NCBI RefSeq assembly: GCF_002982315.1
Contig: NZ_MWZD01000016.1
Coordinates: forward strand, 62,001 to 126,000
Length of the DNA stretch: 64,000 nucleotides
Source of the DNA: Leucobacter massiliensis
Lineage (GTDB): Bacteria > Actinomycetota > Actinomycetes > Actinomycetales > Microbacteriaceae
Direction of reading: 5' to 3'
A program made the position numbers and the translations under genes. This document shows, piece by piece, positions 39,138 through 48,397 of this stretch. Under the pieces are notes generated by a model. The model searched no databases. It had not been told where the DNA came from and saw nothing but the letters and a program-made list of their open reading frames with translations. Each line of letters opens with the position of its first letter. Positions within the stretch are counted from its first letter, which is position 1.

Positions 39138-40055
39138 GTGAACGCCCCTTCCGTGCCCGAGCCTCCGGAGGCCGCGGCCACCGCGCCTTCCGGGCCCGCC
39201 GACCGCGGCGTGCGCCTGCGCCTCGACCTCGCCTACGACGGCACGGACTTCCACGGCTGGGCGGCGCAGCCGGGCCTGCGCACCGTGCAGGGCGAGCTGG
39301 AGGGCGCGCTCGCGCTGCTGCTGCGGGTGCCCGCCGTGAAGCTCACCGTGGGGGGACGCACCGACGCGGGCGTCCATGCGCGCGGCCAGGTCGCCCACCT
39401 GGACATTCCGCCCGAGGCGCTGGCGAAGTGGGACGGGAGGCCCTCGCCCGCACCGGTCGAGCAGCTCCGCGCACGCCGCGTGAACGGGGTGCTGCAGCGC
39501 CGCGCGCCGGACATCGCGGTGCACGCCGCGCGGGTGGTCCCGCACGACTTCGATGCGCGCTTCTCGGCGTTGCGGCGGCGTTACGAGTACCGGCTGCGCG
39601 GCGAGGGCGCACGGCGGGATCCCCTCACCGCCCGCTTCACCGCCGAGCTGCCGCGCCGCCTCGACCTCGCAGTGATGCAGCGGGCGAGCGACGAGCTGCT
39701 GGGGCTCAACGACTTCACCGCCTTCTGCAAGGCGCGCGAGGGGGCCACCGCCGTGCGCGATCTGCTGTGCTTCGAGTGGCGCGAGACCGATGACGGAGCC
39801 TTCGCGGCGCGGATCGAGGCGGACGCCTTCTGCCACTCGATGGTGCGCGCGCTGGTGGGCGCTGTCGTGGCGGTGGGGAGCGGGCGGATCGGGCACGAGG
39901 AGCTGATTGCGCTGCGCGAGGCGCGCGAGCGCACGAGCCGTTTCTCCGTGATGCCGGCGCACGGGCTGTCGCTGGAGGAGATCGCCTATCCCGCCGAGGG
40001 GGAGCTCGCCGCGCGCGCGGAGCAGACGCGCGCACGCCGGGATCCGCTGGACTGA
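39138..40055 (+). CDS. truA: tRNA pseudouridine(38-40) synthase
   Basis: Modifies uridines 38-40 in the tRNA anticodon stem. 305 residues from GTG 39138, chosen because AGGA lies seven bases upstream. LRLDLAYDGTDFHGWAAQPG opens the fold, and the catalytic aspartate is in VGGRTDAGVHARGQV. FDARFSALRRRYEYRL and FCHSMVRALVGAVVAVGSGR are also typical. It is the gene before rplM, as in many actinobacteria, and is divergent from the acyltransferase gene. Confidence 0.94.
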   Translation: MNAPSVPEPPEAAATAPSGPADRGVRLRLDLAYDGTDFHGWAAQPGLRTVQGELEGALALLLRVPAVKLTVGGRTDAGVHARGQVAHLDIPPEALAKWDGRPSPAPVEQLRARRVNGVLQRRAPDIAVHAARVVPHDFDARFSALRRRYEYRLRGEGARRDPLTARFTAELPRRLDLAVMQRASDELLGLNDFTAFCKAREGATAVRDLLCFEWRETDDGAFAARIEADAFCHSMVRALVGAVVAVGSGRIGHEELIALREARERTSRFSVMPAHGLSLEEIAYPAEGELAARAEQTRARRDPLD

Positions 40056-40105
40056 GCGCGACGGAGCTCCGGCGCCGATCTGACGGGACTGCGGCGCCCA
40101 TCCTG

Positions 40106-40114
40106 TGCTATCGT
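40106..40114 (+). promoter_or_regulatory. rplM promoter, extended -10
   Basis: TGC directly before TATCGT (40109-40114) forms an extended -10; no good -35 lies 16-18 bases upstream. It is followed by TGATCCTTGGTGC, the start region shared with infA and rpsL. The leader to rplM is about 115 bases. Confidence 0.6.
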
Positions 40115-40234
40115 TGATCCTTGGTGCGTCAGCACCCGATTTGTTGAGCCCTCCATCGCTCGCGCACCCGCAGGGGACCGGGCAACGGAGCGGGATCCGC
40201 GAACACCTCCATTTCGACAGAAAGCAGCACTCTC

Positions 40235-40681
40235 GTGACTCGCACTTACTCGCCGAAGGCCGCCGACCAGAAGCACGACTGGCTCGTCATCGACGCCACC
40301 GACGTCGTGCTCGGCCGTCTCGCCTCGCACGCCGCGGCCCTGCTCCGCGGCAAGCACAAGCCGACCTTCGCCCCCCACATGGACATGGGCGACTACGTCA
40401 TCATCATCAACGCCGACAAGGTCGTGCTGACCGCAGGCAAGGCGGCCAAGAAGCTCGCCTACCGCCACTCGGGTTACCCGGGCGGCCTGCGCTCCGTCAG
40501 CTACACCGAGCTGCTCGAGAAGAACCCCGAGCGCGCCGTCGAGAAGGCGATCCGCGGCATGCTCCCCAAGAACTCCCTCGGCCGCGACCAGTTCCGCAAG
40601 CTGAAGGTCTACGCGGGCGCCGAGCACCCGCACGCGGCTCAGCAGCCCACCCCCTACACCTTCGGCCAGGTCGCGCAGTAG
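40235..40681 (+). CDS. rplM: 50S ribosomal protein L13
   Basis: L13, 148 residues, an early assembly protein. [20 protein letters not shown] and [15 protein letters not shown] are signatures. GTG start behind ACAGAAAGCAGCACTCTC. First gene of the rplM-rpsI-glmM set. Confidence 0.97.
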   Translation: MTRTYSPKAADQKHDWLVIDATDVVLGRLASHAAALLRGKHKPTFAPHMDMGDYVIIINADKVVLTAGKAAKKLAYRHSGYPGGLRSVSYTELLEKNPERAVEKAIRGMLPKNSLGRDQFRKLKVYAGAEHPHAAQQPTPYTFGQVAQ

Positions 40682-40716
40682 TCGCGACGACGAGACATTC
40701 AGAGAGAGACTTCACA

Positions 40717-41196
40717 GTGACTGAAGAGCAGACCGTGGCCACCGAGAGCTACACCACCGAGACCCCCGCGTCGCAGGCGACCGTGTCGAGCCCGCGTCCC
40801 GCGCTCACCGTCCCCGGTGCGGCCGTCGGCCGCCGCAAGCAGGCCATCGCCCGCGTGCGCCTCGTCCCCGGCTCGGGCACCATGACCGTCAACGGCCGTG
40901 AGCTCGCGGAGTACTTCCCCAACAAGCTGCACCAGCAGCTCATCACCGATCCCTTCACGGTGCTCGAGCTGAACGGCTCCTACGACGTGATCGCCCGCAT
41001 CGTCGGCGGCGGCCCCTCGGGCCAGGCCGGTGCGCTGCGTCTCGCGATCGCTCGCGCGCTGAACGAGATCGACGCCGAGCACAACCGCCCGACGCTCAAG
41101 AAGGCCGGCTTCCTCAGCCGCGACGCCCGCATCAAGGAGCGCAAGAAGGCCGGTCTCAAGAAGGCCCGCAAGGCGCCCCAGTACTCGAAGCGCTAA
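40717..41196 (+). CDS. rpsI: 30S ribosomal protein S9
   Basis: S9, 159 residues, whose C-terminal tail ([11 protein letters not shown]) reaches the P-site tRNA. The start is GTG 40717 behind AGAGAGAGAC. The first 30 residues ([20 protein letters not shown]) are an acidic, Thr-rich extension before the core at [18 protein letters not shown]. Confidence 0.96.
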   Translation: MTEEQTVATESYTTETPASQATVSSPRPALTVPGAAVGRRKQAIARVRLVPGSGTMTVNGRELAEYFPNKLHQQLITDPFTVLELNGSYDVIARIVGGGPSGQAGALRLAIARALNEIDAEHNRPTLKKAGFLSRDARIKERKKAGLKKARKAPQYSKR

Positions 41197-41213
41197 TCGG
41201 GACTTCCCCCATC

Positions 41214-42563
41214 ATGGGACGCCTCTTCGGCACCGATGGGGTCCGGGGCCTGGCCGGGGTCGATGTGACCGCCGGCCTGGCCCTCGACCTCGCGCACGCT
41301 GCGGCTCTCGTTCTCGGGCGCGATGCCCGGAGCGAGAGCCGTCGCGCTACCGCCGTGATCGCCCGCGATCCGCGCGTGTCCGGTGAGTTCATCTCGGCTG
41401 CGGTGGCCGCCGGGCTCGCCTCCGCCGGGGTCGATGTGCTCGACGCGGGAGTGATCCCGACGCCCGCGGCCGCGTATCTGGTGGCCGACACGGGGGCCGA
41501 CTTCGGCGTGATGGTCTCGGCCTCGCACAATCCGGCGCCGGACAACGGCATCAAGTTCTTCGCGCAGGGCGGGCGCAAGCTCCCCGACGAGGTCGAGGAT
41601 GCGATCCAGGAGGCCATGAGCGGCTCTCCGATCGCGGTCACCGGACGCGAGGTGGGCCGGATCCGCCGCTTCGCCGACGCCGAGGACCGCTATCTCGTGC
41701 ACCTGCTGGGCACGCTCGAGGGCCTGCGCCTGGACGGCCTGCACGTCGTCCTCGACTGCGCGCACGGCGCGGCCGCGGGCATCTCGCCGGATGTCTTCAG
41801 CGATGCCGGGGCGCGCGTGACGGTGATCGGCAACGATCCCGACGGCTTCAACATCAACGACGGGGTGGGGTCCACCCACCTCGGGCCCCTCATCGACGCG
41901 GTGCGCGAGCACGGCGCGGATCTGGGCATCGCGCACGACGGCGACGCCGATCGCTGTCTCGCAGTCGACGGAGACGGCAACGTCGTCGACGGGGATCGGA
42001 TCATGGCGATCCTGGCGCTGTCGATGTCGGCCCGGGGGCGCCTGGAGCGGAACACGCTGGTCACGACCGTCATGTCGAACCTGGGTTTGAAGCTCGCGAT
42101 GGCGGATAATGGCATCGGGATCGTCGAGACGGGCGTCGGCGACCGATACGTGCTCGAGGCGATCAACCGCGAGGGGTATTCGCTGGGCGGGGAGCAGTCG
42201 GGCCACGTGATCATGAGCGACTACGCGACCACGGGCGACGGGATCCTCACCGGCCTGCATCTCGCGGCCGAGGTGGTCCGGACCGGGAAGACGCTCGCGG
42301 AGCTCGCGCAGTGCATGCGCGTGTACCCGCAGGTGCTCGTCAATGTGCGCGGCGTGGATCGTGCCGGCGTGACGGGCGATGCGGTGCTGCAGCAGGCCGT
42401 GCACCAGGCTGAGCTCGCCCTGGGGGGCAAGGGCCGCGTGCTGCTGCGCCCCTCCGGCACCGAGCCGGTGGTGCGCGTGATGGTGGAGGCCGAGCACGAG
42501 GAGCAGGCGCAGCGCCTCGCCGACGACCTCGCCGCGATCGTCAAGGACCGCCTCGCGGTCTGA
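41214..42563 (+). CDS. glmM: Phosphoglucosamine mutase
   Basis: Converts glucosamine-6-phosphate to glucosamine-1-phosphate for UDP-GlcNAc, the precursor of peptidoglycan. 449 residues. The phosphoserine loop is [16 protein letters not shown] (Ser104), the metal loop DGDADRC and the sugar loop GGEQSGH, with [14 protein letters not shown] at the C-terminus. It follows rpsI after 17 bases. glmS, which makes its substrate, lies 3.6 kb downstream. Confidence 0.97.
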   Translation: MGRLFGTDGVRGLAGVDVTAGLALDLAHAAALVLGRDARSESRRATAVIARDPRVSGEFISAAVAAGLASAGVDVLDAGVIPTPAAAYLVADTGADFGVMVSASHNPAPDNGIKFFAQGGRKLPDEVEDAIQEAMSGSPIAVTGREVGRIRRFADAEDRYLVHLLGTLEGLRLDGLHVVLDCAHGAAAGISPDVFSDAGARVTVIGNDPDGFNINDGVGSTHLGPLIDAVREHGADLGIAHDGDADRCLAVDGDGNVVDGDRIMAILALSMSARGRLERNTLVTTVMSNLGLKLAMADNGIGIVETGVGDRYVLEAINREGYSLGGEQSGHVIMSDYATTGDGILTGLHLAAEVVRTGKTLAELAQCMRVYPQVLVNVRGVDRAGVTGDAVLQQAVHQAELALGGKGRVLLRPSGTEPVVRVMVEAEHEEQAQRLADDLAAIVKDRLAV

Positions 42564-42673
42564 GCCCGCGGGTCGCATAGGCCGGGCGGTCGAAGCGTGC
42601 AGCCTCGCGGGCCCGGATTTCGCGTTTCTGCAGGTGCGGTCGTTGGCTCGAGCGCGCCGCGAAGACCGGTGGC

Positions 42674-43237
42674 CTATGAGGAGTCGCTGAGAGAGTTTCG
42701 GACGAGTGCTGCGGCATGAGGGGCGTCGATGGCGAGCCGGTCGACCACCTCCAGCGGTGCGGCGCCGTCGGACCAGGCGCGCGCGATGGCGCTGGCGATA
42801 GCGCCGAGTGCGTCCGGGTGATCCGAGTGGAGCTCGCAGAGGAAGTCGTCGGGGTGCTGGGCGGTGACGCCCCAGGGCCTCAGATGATTCTCGGGGAAGT
42901 CGCGCAGGTTGCGGGTGACGATCGTGCTCGCTCTGGCATGCAGGGCGGCGGCCAGGACGTGCCGGTCGTCGGGGTCCGGCAACTCGAGTCCGGCGAGCAG
43001 CGGCTCATATCCGCTCACGCTTGCATCGCGGATCGCGTCGTTCATGAGGCGCCTGGTGCGGTTCAGCCGTGTGGCTTCAAGGTCGGGGCGATTCTCGCGG
43101 AGGTTCCGAAACACCTCATCCAGAATCTGCTCCGTCCATTTCGGCTGTACGAGCCGTGCGAGCCCGACGCGGATCAGCACGTCGCGCAGCGTTGACGGAT
43201 ACAGCACGTTGGCGTCGTAGACGACGACACGGGGCAT
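42674..43237 (-). CDS. PIN-domain protein, probable toxin of a type II pair
   Basis: A 187-residue PIN-domain protein. The predicted acidic metal site is seen as VYDANVLYP (Asp8), LDEVFRNL (Glu) and LPDPDDRHVLAAAL (Asp pair). PIN toxins such as VapC are ribonucleases that cut tRNA or rRNA; the target here is unknown. The start overlaps the stop of the upstream HTH gene by one base (TGATG), the arrangement of antitoxin-toxin pairs. It is longer than a typical VapC of about 130 residues and has a C-terminal extension. Confidence 0.8.
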   Translation of the reverse strand: MPRVVVYDANVLYPSTLRDVLIRVGLARLVQPKWTEQILDEVFRNLRENRPDLEATRLNRTRRLMNDAIRDASVSGYEPLLAGLELPDPDDRHVLAAALHARASTIVTRNLRDFPENHLRPWGVTAQHPDDFLCELHSDHPDALGAIASAIARAWSDGAAPLEVVDRLAIDAPHAAALVRNSLSDSS

Positions 43238-43677
43238 CAGGCGAGTCCGAGTTCTCGGGCCTCCCGTGCGAGCGCATCGGCGGCAGAACGGCGACGCTCG
43301 TCATCGTCGCGCAAGTATCGGGCCAGCGATGTCGCCTTCACGCGGCGGTGCGTGCCCACGGTGCGGTGCTCGATCTCGCCCGACTCGAGCAGGCCGATCA
43401 GGAACGGCCGGGAGACTTGGAGGGCTTCGGCAGCCTGCTGGGTGGTGAGTTCTGCCTCATTCGGGATCACGGTGACGCCTTCGCCCTGGGCAAAGCTATC
43501 CAGCACCGTTGCGAGTGCGGCGAGTGCGGCCCGGGGGAGTTCGACTTCCCCGGGCTGGCCGCTGATCCGGAGGCTCACTGGTCCCTCCGCGCCGAGCACC
43601 TCGTCGAAGCCGTGGAGGGCCGATGAGGCAAGCGCAGTATCGGCGGGCTCGGGAAGGAGTGTGGCGATCTCGCGCAT
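43237..43677 (-). CDS. HTH (excisionase-type) DNA-binding protein, probable antitoxin
   Basis: A 146-residue protein. The start was set at ATG 43675-43677 (MREIATLLPE) because GAAGGGGG lies four bases upstream; a TTG six codons earlier is in frame. The middle has a winged-helix motif of excisionase/MerR type (LTTQQAAEALQVSRPFLIGL, then HRTVGTHRRV), and the C-terminus is charged and helical (DDDERRRSAADALAREAREL), probably contacting the toxin. The AT-rich 43680-43730 upstream has TACACT as a possible -10. Confidence 0.8.
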   Translation of the reverse strand: MREIATLLPEPADTALASSALHGFDEVLGAEGPVSLRISGQPGEVELPRAALAALATVLDSFAQGEGVTVIPNEAELTTQQAAEALQVSRPFLIGLLESGEIEHRTVGTHRRVKATSLARYLRDDDERRRSAADALAREARELGLA

Positions 43678-43783
43678 TGCGCCCCCTTCAATCAAAACAA
43701 ACGCAGTATTCGCAATAAGTGTAACCGTTCGGGGCGCGCATTGCCGCTTCGTCTGACGCGTCCGGGCATGCGGCCGCCGAGGG

Positions 43784-45048
43784 TCAGTACCAGTGGGGGT
43801 TGCGCGACTGCCACATCGCCCACGCGTTGCACGGTGAGCCGTAGGCCGCGCTGATGTAGGCGAGGCCCCACGAGATCTGCGTGGCGGCGTTGGTGCGCCA
43901 GTCCGGTCCCGCGGCCGCCATCTTCTCGGCGGGCAGTGACTGGGGGATTCCGTAGGCCCCGCTCCACGGGTTCAGCGCATCCGCCCGCCAGCCCGACTCG
44001 CCGTTCCACAGCGACACCAGGCATGAGAACTGGTCGTTGCCCCAGCCGTACGCGGGCAGCATCCCCGCGGCGATGGCCTGCGCGGCGGCCGGGTCGACGT
44101 CGACGCCGCCCACCCCGATGTTGCCCCCTCCCGGGCCGCTCTCCTGCTGCCGCCGCCGAGCCCGGGAGATGTGTAAAAGAGACGGTGTAAAAGAGACGGC
44201 CCCCCCCCTCCCGGGCCGCTCTCCTGCTGCCGCCGCCGAGCCTCCTCCGCCTGCCGCTGCCGCTCGGCATCGGCCGCGCGCTCCTGTTCCGCGACCTGCA
44301 GGCCCACTTGGTACTGGCGTTCCACCTCGGCCGTGGTGCCGCGCAGGGAGGCGAGCTGCGCGGTGACGGTGTCGGCGTTGTCGCTCGCGGTCTCGACGGC
44401 CGCGTCGGCGGCTCGCTGCGCCTCGGCGGCCGCCTCGGCCGCGGTTCGCGCCTCCGCGGCGAGCCGCTGACGCTCCTCACGGGCCGTCGCCGCCTGCTTC
44501 TCCAGATCGGACTCGGCGTTCACGGACTCGGCGGCGCGCGCCGCCAGGGCCTCCCACGTGCCGGAGACCTGCGTGGCGGTGCCGTACTTGGCCATGAAGT
44601 CGCCGGGGTCGTCGGAGAGGATCAGCTGACTCGTGCTGGCGAGGCCCGTTCCGTCGCGGTACATCCATGCCACCACCCGCGCGACCGTGTCGCTGTTCTC
44701 CTCGAGCTCGCGGCGGTCGGCGTCGAGCCGCTCGCTCAGCTGCTGCTCGCGTTCGCGCGCCGCGGCCAGCGACTGTTCGGCCTGGTGGCTGTCGAGCAGC
44801 GCCTGCACCGCGCGAGTCGACGCCGCCGCCGACTCGGACTGGGCGCGCTGCAGCGCCGCCTGCAGCTTCTCCAGCTCCGCCGCCTTCGCGCTCTCCGAGG
44901 CGCGCGCGGCGTTCACCTCGTCCCAGCTGGGGTAGCCGTTGGCCGTGTCTCCCTCGCCGACCGCGATCGCGGGCAGAGCGCCACCCATCACGAGCGTCGC
45001 CGCGAGAGCGGCGACCACGACACGGGACGTCAGGCGTGGTACTGCCAT
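43784..45048 (-). pseudogene. Secreted coiled-coil protein with lytic transglycosylase-like domain, split by an insertion
   Basis: The N-terminal piece begins MAVPRLTSRVVVAALAATLV, a signal peptide, followed by a long Ala/Glu/Arg coiled coil (about residues 45-120 and 175-270). The C-terminal piece is a transglycosylase/aggregation-promoting-factor type domain: WNGESGWRADALNPWSGAYG, IPQSLPAEKM and NAATQISWGLAYISAAYG. An 80-base insertion (about 44124-44203) puts them in different frames. Removing it gives one frame reading ESGPGGGNIGVGGVDVDP and a protein of 394 residues. The inserted bases resemble sequencing adapter, so the living gene is probably intact. The protein likely acts on peptidoglycan outside the cell. 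Confidence 0.85.
44124..44242. other. Adapter-like insertion with 39-bp direct repeats (likely assembly artefact)
   Basis: A 39-base segment at 44124-44162 is repeated exactly at 44204-44242. Between them 44167-44185 reads AGATGTGTAAAAGAGACGG, matching the Tn5/Nextera mosaic end AGATGTGTATAAGAGACAG at 17 of 19 positions, and a second copy of its last 14 bases follows directly (44186-44199). A run of nine C follows. Removing 80 bases restores the host gene exactly. Confidence 0.85.
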
Positions 45049-45105
45049 GTCATGCAGTCTACGGGGACCGAATCCGTGCCGTGGCGGAGTCGCAGCCGCG
45101 GCGTC

Positions 45106-46086
45106 TCACATCTTGCGCAGCAGGACCTTCTGCACGCGGTGGTCCGACTCCTTGCGCAGCACGAGCGTGGCGCGTGCGCGAGTGGGGCGGATGTTCTCGA
45201 TGAGGTTCGGCTCGTTGATGTTGGTCCAGAACTCGTCGGCGAGCGCCACGGCGGCGTCGTCGTCGAGCGTGGCGAAGCGCCGGAAGTAGGAGCTCGGGTC
45301 GGAGAAGGCGCTCTGCCGCAGCTTGAGGAAGCGGTTGCGGTACCAGCCGTGGATGTCGCTCGTGCGCGCGTCGACGTAGACGGAGAAGTCGAAGAGGTCG
45401 CTCACGGCGAGCGGATGCTGCATGGAAGGGGGCTGCAGCACGTTGAGGCCCTCGACGATGAGGATGTCGGGCCGCCGCACCACCGTGAACTCGCCCGGGA
45501 CGATGTCGTACACGAGGTGGCTGTAGTGGGGCGCCCGGACCTCCTCCACCCCCGCCTTCACCTGCGAGACGAAGCGCAGCAGCGCGCGCCGGTCGTAGGA
45601 CTCGGGGAAGCCCTTGCGCGCCGAGATGCCGCGCCGCTGCAGCTCGGCGTTCGGGTAGAGGAATCCGTCTGTGGTGACGAGTTCGACGTGCGGCGTCTCC
45701 GGCCAGCGCGCCAGCAGGTCGCGGAGGATGCGCGCCACCGTCGACTTGCCCACCGCCACGGATCCGGCGATCCCGATCACGAAGGGGCTCTGCCGCTCCG
45801 CACGCCGGTGCAGGAAGCCGCGGGTGCGGCGGTGCATCTCGCGGGCGGCGATGGCGTACTGGTTGATGAGCCGGCTCAGCGGCCGGTACACCTCGGACAC
45901 CTCGGCGAGGTCGAGCGGCTCGCCGAGACCGCGGAAGGCGGCCACTTCCCGCTCGTTGAGGGGCATGGGGGTCTCACCGGCCAGCCGGGACCACTCCTCT
46001 CGGCCGATCTCCGTGAACGGCGAGGTGAACTCGGGGCGCACGAGCGCCTGAGTGTCTGTGCTGGGGTCGCTGCTGTACTCGGCCAT
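45106..46086 (-). CDS. coaA: Type I pantothenate kinase
   Basis: Phosphorylates pantothenate, the first step to coenzyme A. 326 residues. The Walker A motif is GIAGSVAVGKSTVA; LVTTDGFLYPNAEL and RAPHYSHLVYDIVPGE are typical of the CoaA type. Divergent from glmS with 32 bases between the start codons. On its strand GGGTGG precedes the ATG. Confidence 0.96.
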   Translation of the reverse strand: MAEYSSDPSTDTQALVRPEFTSPFTEIGREEWSRLAGETPMPLNEREVAAFRGLGEPLDLAEVSEVYRPLSRLINQYAIAAREMHRRTRGFLHRRAERQSPFVIGIAGSVAVGKSTVARILRDLLARWPETPHVELVTTDGFLYPNAELQRRGISARKGFPESYDRRALLRFVSQVKAGVEEVRAPHYSHLVYDIVPGEFTVVRRPDILIVEGLNVLQPPSMQHPLAVSDLFDFSVYVDARTSDIHGWYRNRFLKLRQSAFSDPSSYFRRFATLDDDAAVALADEFWTNINEPNLIENIRPTRARATLVLRKESDHRVQKVLLRKM

Positions 46087-46105
46087 CGTCCACCCATGGT
46101 GCCAC

Positions 46106-46118
46106 TAAACTCGTACCC
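46106..46118 (+). promoter_or_regulatory. Candidate -10 for leaderless glmS transcript
   Basis: TAAACT (46106-46111) ends seven bases before the glmS ATG, so a transcript from it would begin at or next to the start codon. No ribosome site is present before the ATG. A -35 would lie in the coaA 5' end; none matches well. Confidence 0.45.
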
Positions 46119-47969
46119 ATGTGTGGAATCGTCGGATATGTCGGCCCCAATGACACGGTCGAAGTGCTCCTGAACGGCCTGCGGCGCCTCGAGTACCGCG
46201 GCTACGACTCGGCCGGCATCGCCGTGATCGATGAGGCGGATCAGGTGTCGGTGCGCAAGCGCTCCGGCAAGCTCGCCCGGCTGGAGGAACTGCTGGAGGC
46301 GAATCCGGTCGCCGCGAAGGGGACGGGGATCGGGCACACCCGGTGGGCCACGCACGGCGGCCCCACCGACGTGAACGCGCACCCGCACCTCGGCGACGGC
46401 GGCAAGCTGGCGCTCATCCACAACGGCATCGTCGAGAACTTCGCGGAGCTCCGCGGCGAGGTCGAGGCGGCCGGCGTGGAGCTGCTGAGCGAGACCGACA
46501 CGGAAGTGGTCGCCGCCCTCGTGGGCGTGGCGATGGCGGAGCACGGCGATCTCGAGTCCGCCTTCCGCTCGGTGGTCACCCGCCTGCACGGCACCTTCAC
46601 CCTGCTGGCCATGCACCGCGACGAGCCGGGCAAGGTGGTCGCGGCCCGCCACCACTCGCCGCTCGTCGTCGGCATCGGCGACGGCGAGAACTTCCTCGGC
46701 TCCGACGTCGCGGCCTTCGTGTCCTCGACGCGCCGCGCGGTCGCGGTCGACGAGGACAACATCGCGGTCATCACCCCGCTTGAGGTGCGCATCACGGACT
46801 TCGCCGGCAACCCGGTGGAGTTCGAGGAGTACGAGGTGCAGTGGGATGCGGACGCCGCCGACAAGGGCGGCTGGTCCTCGTTCATGGCGAAGGAGATCAA
46901 CGACCAGCCCGACGCCGTCGAGAACACGGTGCGCGGCCGGGTCTCGGAGCGCGGAGTGGAGATCCCGGAGCTGACCGCGCTCGGCGATGAGCGCCTCGCC
47001 GGCATCGACCGCGTCATCATCATCGCCTGCGGCACGGCGGCGTACGCGGGCCAGGTGGGCGCCTACGCGATCGAGCAGTGGGCTCGCGTCCCGGTGGACG
47101 TGCAGCTGAGCCACGAGTTCCGCTACCGCGATCCCGTGCTCTCCGAGCGCACCATGGTGATCTCCGTGAGCCAGTCCGGCGAGACGATGGACACCCTCAT
47201 GGCGGTGAAGTACGCGCTCGAGCGCGGCGTCACCACGGTCTCCGTCTGCAACACGCAGAGCGCCACGATCCCGCGCGAGTCGGATGCGGCCGTGTACACG
47301 CACGCCGGGCCGGAGGTGGCGGTCGCCTCGACGAAGGCCTTCGTCGCGCAGATCACGGCGCTCTACCTGATCGGTCTCCACCTCGGGCGCGTGCGCGGCA
47401 CCCTCTCCGCGGAGGATCAGGCGCGGGCGGTGGAGCAGTTCGAGACGCTGCCGGCGAAGGTCCGCGAGGCGGTCGACACGCACGATCAGATCGCGCAGCT
47501 GGCGCACTGGATGGCGGACAGCCGCTCGGTGCTGTTCCTGGGCCGCCACGTCGGCTTCCCGATCGCCCTGGAGGGCGCGCTGAAGCTGAAGGAGATCGCG
47601 TACATCCACGCGGAGGGCTTCGCCGCGGGCGAGCTGAAGCACGGGCCGATCGCCCTGATCGACCACGGCCAGCCGGTGTTCGTGCTCGTGCCGAGCCCGC
47701 GCACCTCGCCGCTCATGCACTCGAAGGTCGTCTCCAACATCCAGGAGATCCGCGCCCGCGGCGCCCGCGTCATCGCGATCGTCGAGGTGGGCGACACCGC
47801 GGTGCTGCCTTTCGCGGACGACGTGATCCGCCTGCCCCTGGCCGACCCCTTCTTCGAGCCCCTGCTGCAGGTCATCCCGCTGCAGTGGTTCGCGCTGGAG
47901 CTGTCGACGGCTAAGGGCCTCGACGTCGACCAGCCCCGCAACCTCGCGAAGTCGGTGACGGTCGAGTAG
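46119..47969 (+). CDS. glmS: Glutamine-fructose-6-phosphate aminotransferase (isomerizing)
   Basis: Makes glucosamine-6-phosphate from fructose-6-phosphate and glutamine. 616 residues: glutaminase domain with Cys2 nucleophile (MCGIVGYVG), then two SIS domains (IIACGTAAYAG and SQSGETMDTLMAVKYA), ending in the conserved DQPRNLAKSVTVE. No glmS ribozyme space exists, since the gene starts 32 bases from coaA. It supplies GlmM encoded upstream. Confidence 0.97.
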   Translation: MCGIVGYVGPNDTVEVLLNGLRRLEYRGYDSAGIAVIDEADQVSVRKRSGKLARLEELLEANPVAAKGTGIGHTRWATHGGPTDVNAHPHLGDGGKLALIHNGIVENFAELRGEVEAAGVELLSETDTEVVAALVGVAMAEHGDLESAFRSVVTRLHGTFTLLAMHRDEPGKVVAARHHSPLVVGIGDGENFLGSDVAAFVSSTRRAVAVDEDNIAVITPLEVRITDFAGNPVEFEEYEVQWDADAADKGGWSSFMAKEINDQPDAVENTVRGRVSERGVEIPELTALGDERLAGIDRVIIIACGTAAYAGQVGAYAIEQWARVPVDVQLSHEFRYRDPVLSERTMVISVSQSGETMDTLMAVKYALERGVTTVSVCNTQSATIPRESDAAVYTHAGPEVAVASTKAFVAQITALYLIGLHLGRVRGTLSAEDQARAVEQFETLPAKVREAVDTHDQIAQLAHWMADSRSVLFLGRHVGFPIALEGALKLKEIAYIHAEGFAAGELKHGPIALIDHGQPVFVLVPSPRTSPLMHSKVVSNIQEIRARGARVIAIVEVGDTAVLPFADDVIRLPLADPFFEPLLQVIPLQWFALELSTAKGLDVDQPRNLAKSVTVE

Positions 47970-48028
47970 GCCGCAGCGGGCGGGGTGGCGGGGGCCTGAA
48001 GGGCTTCCCGCCGGAACGGGAGGACGCG

Positions 48029-48397
48029 ATGATCATGGGCATCGGGGTCGACACGGTCGACATCGAGCGCTTCACGCGCCAGCTCGGCCGCACCCCGCGC
48101 CTGCGTGAGCGGCTGTTCTCCGCCGCGGAGGCGGAGCTTCCGGCGCACTCGCTCGCGGCCCGCTTCGCCGCGAAGGAGGCCCTGATCAAGGCGCTCGGGG
48201 GGTCCGGCGCGCTGCGGTGGCACGACATGCAGGTGGTGCGGGATCGGGATCGCGCCCCCGCCTTCGTGGAGACCCCGGGGCTGGCGGCGGCGCTCGCGGC
48301 GCGCGCGGCCGACCGGGTGCACCTGTCGATGACGCACGACGGGGGAGTGGCGACCGCGTTCGTGGTCGTCGAATCGAGTGGAACGGGGCGGGCATGA
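48029..48397 (+). CDS. acpS: Holo-[acyl-carrier-protein] synthase
   Basis: Transfers 4'-phosphopantetheine from CoA to acyl carrier protein. 122 residues with GIGVDTVDIERF (metal-binding Asp) and RFAAKEALIKALG (Glu). The start may be ATG 48029 or ATG 48035, both behind GGGAGGA. The stop overlaps the alr start. Confidence 0.93.
   Translation: MIMGIGVDTVDIERFTRQLGRTPRLRERLFSAAEAELPAHSLAARFAAKEALIKALGGSGALRWHDMQVVRDRDRAPAFVETPGLAAALAARAADRVHLSMTHDGGVATAFVVVESSGTGRA

Noticed and set aside
43675-43695. Earlier TTG start for the HTH antitoxin at 43693-43695
   Set aside because: The GAAGGGGG site lies between the two starts and is correctly placed only for the later ATG.
46087-46118. glmS ribozyme upstream of glmS
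   Set aside because: Only 32 bases separate glmS from divergent coaA, far too short for the ribozyme.
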